Shown one piece after another: positions 62,206 through 64,000 of a stretch of DNA of 64,000 bases. Under the pieces are notes generated by a model that saw only the letters and a program-made list of their open reading frames with translations, was not told the DNA's origin and made no database searches. This DNA is from Prodigiosinella confusarubida (GTDB taxonomy: Bacteria > Pseudomonadota > Gammaproteobacteria > Enterobacterales > Enterobacteriaceae). The DNA is taken from assembly GCF_002847015.1 (NCBI RefSeq), contig NZ_CP025085.1, positions 3,472,001-3,536,000 on the forward strand, in the 5' to 3' direction. The translations under genes and the position numbers were made by a program. Every line of letters starts with the position of its first letter. The stretch's first letter is position 1.

Positions 62206-63891
62206 TCAAGCGGCTTTCATCAACTGCGCGTCAGTGCGTTTCAGCGCCGCGTACAGCAGACCGGTAACCACTGTACCTGCCAGGATCGAAAGCAGGTAAC
62301 CGAACACCGGTGTAATTGCACCCGGAATCAGCAGCACGAACAGACCACCGTGTGGCGCCATCAGTTTGGCACCGATAGCCATCGACAACGCACCGGTCAG
62401 TGCGCCACCCAGAATACAACTCGGTATGACACGCATCGGGTCACGGGCAGCATACGGAATCGCCCCTTCAGAGATGAAGCACAAGCCCAGAATCAGCGCG
62501 GCTTTACCCCCTTCACGCTCGGTATCCGTAAATTTCTTCCCGGCGACAATGGTCGCCAGACCCATTGCCAGCGGTGGCACCATACCAGCCGCCATGACCG
62601 CCGCCATTGGTGCATAAATCTGACTACTGAGCAGCGTGGTGCCGAACACATAGGCAACCTTGTTCACCGGACCACCCATATCGGTACACATCATGCCACC
62701 AAGAATCGCACCCAAAATGATGGCGTTCGCGGTTCCCATGGTTTGCAGCCAGTTCGTCAGCCCGGTCAAAATCTTCGCAACCGGTGTCCCTACCACATAA
62801 ATCATGATCAGACCGGTAATCAGCGTAGCGATCAGCGGAATAATCAGGATAGGTTTCAACGCATCCATACTTTGTGGCAGCTTCACATGATTATTGATTG
62901 CACGGGCCAGATAACCAGCCAGGAAACCAGCAATAATACCACCGAGGAAACCTGCACCCGTGCTGACCGCCAGCATGCCGCCGACCATACCAGGTGCCAG
63001 ACCAGGACGGTCAGCAATCGAGAAGGCGATGTAACCTGCCAGTACCGGAACCATCAGTGCAAAGGCCGAACCACCACCGATCTTCATCAGTGCCGCAGCC
63101 AACGTCCCGGGTTCTTTAAAGGCAGTAATACCGAACACGAACGATAATGCGATACACAAACCACCGGCTACCACGACCGGCAGCATGTAGGACACACCGG
63201 TCAACAGGTGACGATAAGGACCGGTACCACCTTTCTGAGATCCGCCGGTAGAGGCACTATTGCTTTGACCGGAAGGCTGATACACCACGGCTTCTACCGC
63301 TGCCTTGTCCAGCTCTTGCGCCGTTTTCTTCAGCGCCAGTCCGGTTGAGGTACGGTACATTTTTTTACCGGCGAACTTACTCAAGTCAACTTCGATATCG
63401 GCCGCCACAATCACCAAATCAGCCTGTTCGACCTCTTCTGGTGTAATGGGGTTACCGGCACCTACGGATCCGCGAGTTTCTACTTTAACCCACCAGCCAC
63501 GTTTTTTAGCTTCGGTTTCAATGGCTTCCGCCGCCATAAATGTATGAGCGACACCGGTTGGACAGGCGGTGATCGCCACGATGCGCTTCGCCGCTGAAGG
63601 CGTAGCCGCCGCGATAGGTGATGCCTGATACGGTTTGGATTCAGCTTTGGCTTTTTCCAGGAACGCATCTGGCTGGCTAAGTGCCAGCTCTACATCACCG
63701 ACATACACATTTTTGCCATTCAGACCACTGTCTGTCTGTGCCGTAGCACCCAACACAATAGCCAGTTCAGCATCTGAAAGTTGTTCGGTAAGAGTAAGAC
63801 CTGCTTTCACAGCGGCAGAGCCGAGTAGGTTCTTCACCAGACGGCTTTTCGCCAGTCCCAGTGATTTATCTATTATCAGCAGCGTTTTCAT
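62206..63891 (-). CDS. fruA: Fructose-specific PTS enzyme IIBC
   Basis: 561-residue FruA with IIB', IIB and IIC domains. A degenerate IIB' comes first (about 1-85); the active IIB has the phospho-cysteine in ITACPTGVAHTFMAAEAIE (about 107-125); IIC with about eight to ten membrane segments begins near residue 225 (GPYRHLLTGVSYMLPVVVAG). It imports fructose as fructose-1-phosphate. It follows fruK on the minus strand, 16 bases after its stop, so the fruB-fruK-fruA operon is intact at this end. Confidence 0.95.
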   Translation of the reverse strand: MKTLLIIDKSLGLAKSRLVKNLLGSAAVKAGLTLTEQLSDAELAIVLGATAQTDSGLNGKNVYVGDVELALSQPDAFLEKAKAESKPYQASPIAAATPSAAKRIVAITACPTGVAHTFMAAEAIETEAKKRGWWVKVETRGSVGAGNPITPEEVEQADLVIVAADIEVDLSKFAGKKMYRTSTGLALKKTAQELDKAAVEAVVYQPSGQSNSASTGGSQKGGTGPYRHLLTGVSYMLPVVVAGGLCIALSFVFGITAFKEPGTLAAALMKIGGGSAFALMVPVLAGYIAFSIADRPGLAPGMVGGMLAVSTGAGFLGGIIAGFLAGYLARAINNHVKLPQSMDALKPILIIPLIATLITGLIMIYVVGTPVAKILTGLTNWLQTMGTANAIILGAILGGMMCTDMGGPVNKVAYVFGTTLLSSQIYAPMAAVMAAGMVPPLAMGLATIVAGKKFTDTEREGGKAALILGLCFISEGAIPYAARDPMRVIPSCILGGALTGALSMAIGAKLMAPHGGLFVLLIPGAITPVFGYLLSILAGTVVTGLLYAALKRTDAQLMKAA

Positions 63892-63907
63892 CGTTCATCT
63901 CCTGCTG

Positions 63908-64000
63908 TCAGTTAAAAGGTTTTAAATCGACACGCGCCATCATTGCGGCCAATTGTGGACGATCGGTAATGCCGACGTTACTTTGACTGACAGCTAACGC
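63908..64000 (-). CDS. fruK: FruK, 1-phosphofructokinase, C-terminal end only
   Basis: The last 30 codons of a minus-strand gene run into the window edge and end at TGA (63908-63910). They read ...SNVGITDRPQLAAMMARVDLKPFN, given here in part, which matches the C terminus of FruK, and the position directly upstream of fruA is that of fruK in fruBKA. It phosphorylates fructose-1-phosphate to fructose-1,6-bisphosphate. Confidence 0.85.
   Translation of the reverse strand, partial: ALAVSQSNVGITDRPQLAAMMARVDLKPFN

Noticed and set aside
62179-63147. 322-codon plus-strand frame opposite fruA
   Set aside because: Rich in Gln, Thr, Arg and His and exactly antisense to fruA; a typical mirror frame of a strongly coding gene.

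Overview
The window reads as a chromosome segment of a soft-rot enterobacterium (Pectobacteriaceae), most likely Dickeya or a close relative. The basis is family-level recognition: nearly every protein is close to an Escherichia coli orthologue and follows, in blocks, two E. coli neighbourhoods (cydDC-aat-infA-clpAS-cspD-ybjD-lysO-hcp-hcr-ybjT-amiD-ybjQ-art-rlmC-ybjO-pot-ybjN-rimK-nfsA-grxA-ybjM-ybjL-deoR-dacC-gstB-rimO, then yeiB-folE, frmAB, lysP-yeiE-yeiH-nfo-fruKA). SotB and a free-standing RhlA fit Dickeya. The species cannot be fixed by eye.

Layout. 1-12.5 kb: cytochrome bd assembly exporter (cydD partial, cydC), aat, infA, periplasmic trehalase, clpA (frameshifted), clpS, cspD, an OLD-family ATPase and the lysine exporter LysO. 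12.5-24 kb: hcp-hcr nitrosative stress pair, ybjT, amiD, ybjQ, arginine transporter artPIQM plus artJ with a pair of ARG boxes, rlmC and ybjO. 24-36.5 kb: putrescine transporter potFGHI, nfsA-rimK-ybjN, grxA, ybjM, ybjL, deoR and dacC. 37-43.8 kb: an AT-rich rhlA with gene debris beside it, then gstB, rimO, sanA, yeiB and folE. 44-50.4 kb: a chemoreceptor, an AT-rich gap with repeat and gene remnants, a LysR gene, frmA and frmB for formaldehyde detoxification, and a KTSC protein. 50.5-55.4 kb: an AT-rich five-gene operon on the minus strand. 56-64 kb: sotB, lysP, yeiE/yeiH, nfo, fruA and the end of fruK.

The standout is the five-gene operon at 55389-50549. Its order is KAS III-like synthase, FkbH-like HAD enzyme, stand-alone acyl carrier protein, E2-type acyltransferase without a lipoyl domain, and alpha/beta hydrolase. 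This is the gene set and order of the tetronate module known from agglomerin (agg) and abyssomicin (abyA1-A5) biosynthesis. Inferred pathway: a glyceryl unit is loaded on the ACP and joined to a fatty 3-oxoacyl chain to give an acyl-tetronate; the primary alcohol is then acetylated and acetate eliminated to give an exocyclic methylene. The operon is much more AT-rich than its flanks and sits between core genes, so it looks acquired.

Other points: RhlA stands alone without RhlB or RhlC, so it should make hydroxyalkanoyloxyalkanoate lipids; ClpA is broken by one missing base in a homopolymer; three copies or relics of a dispersed enterobacterial intergenic repeat are present; and three convergent gene pairs overlap only in their stop codons. 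No rRNA, tRNA, CRISPR array, intact insertion sequence or prophage was seen.
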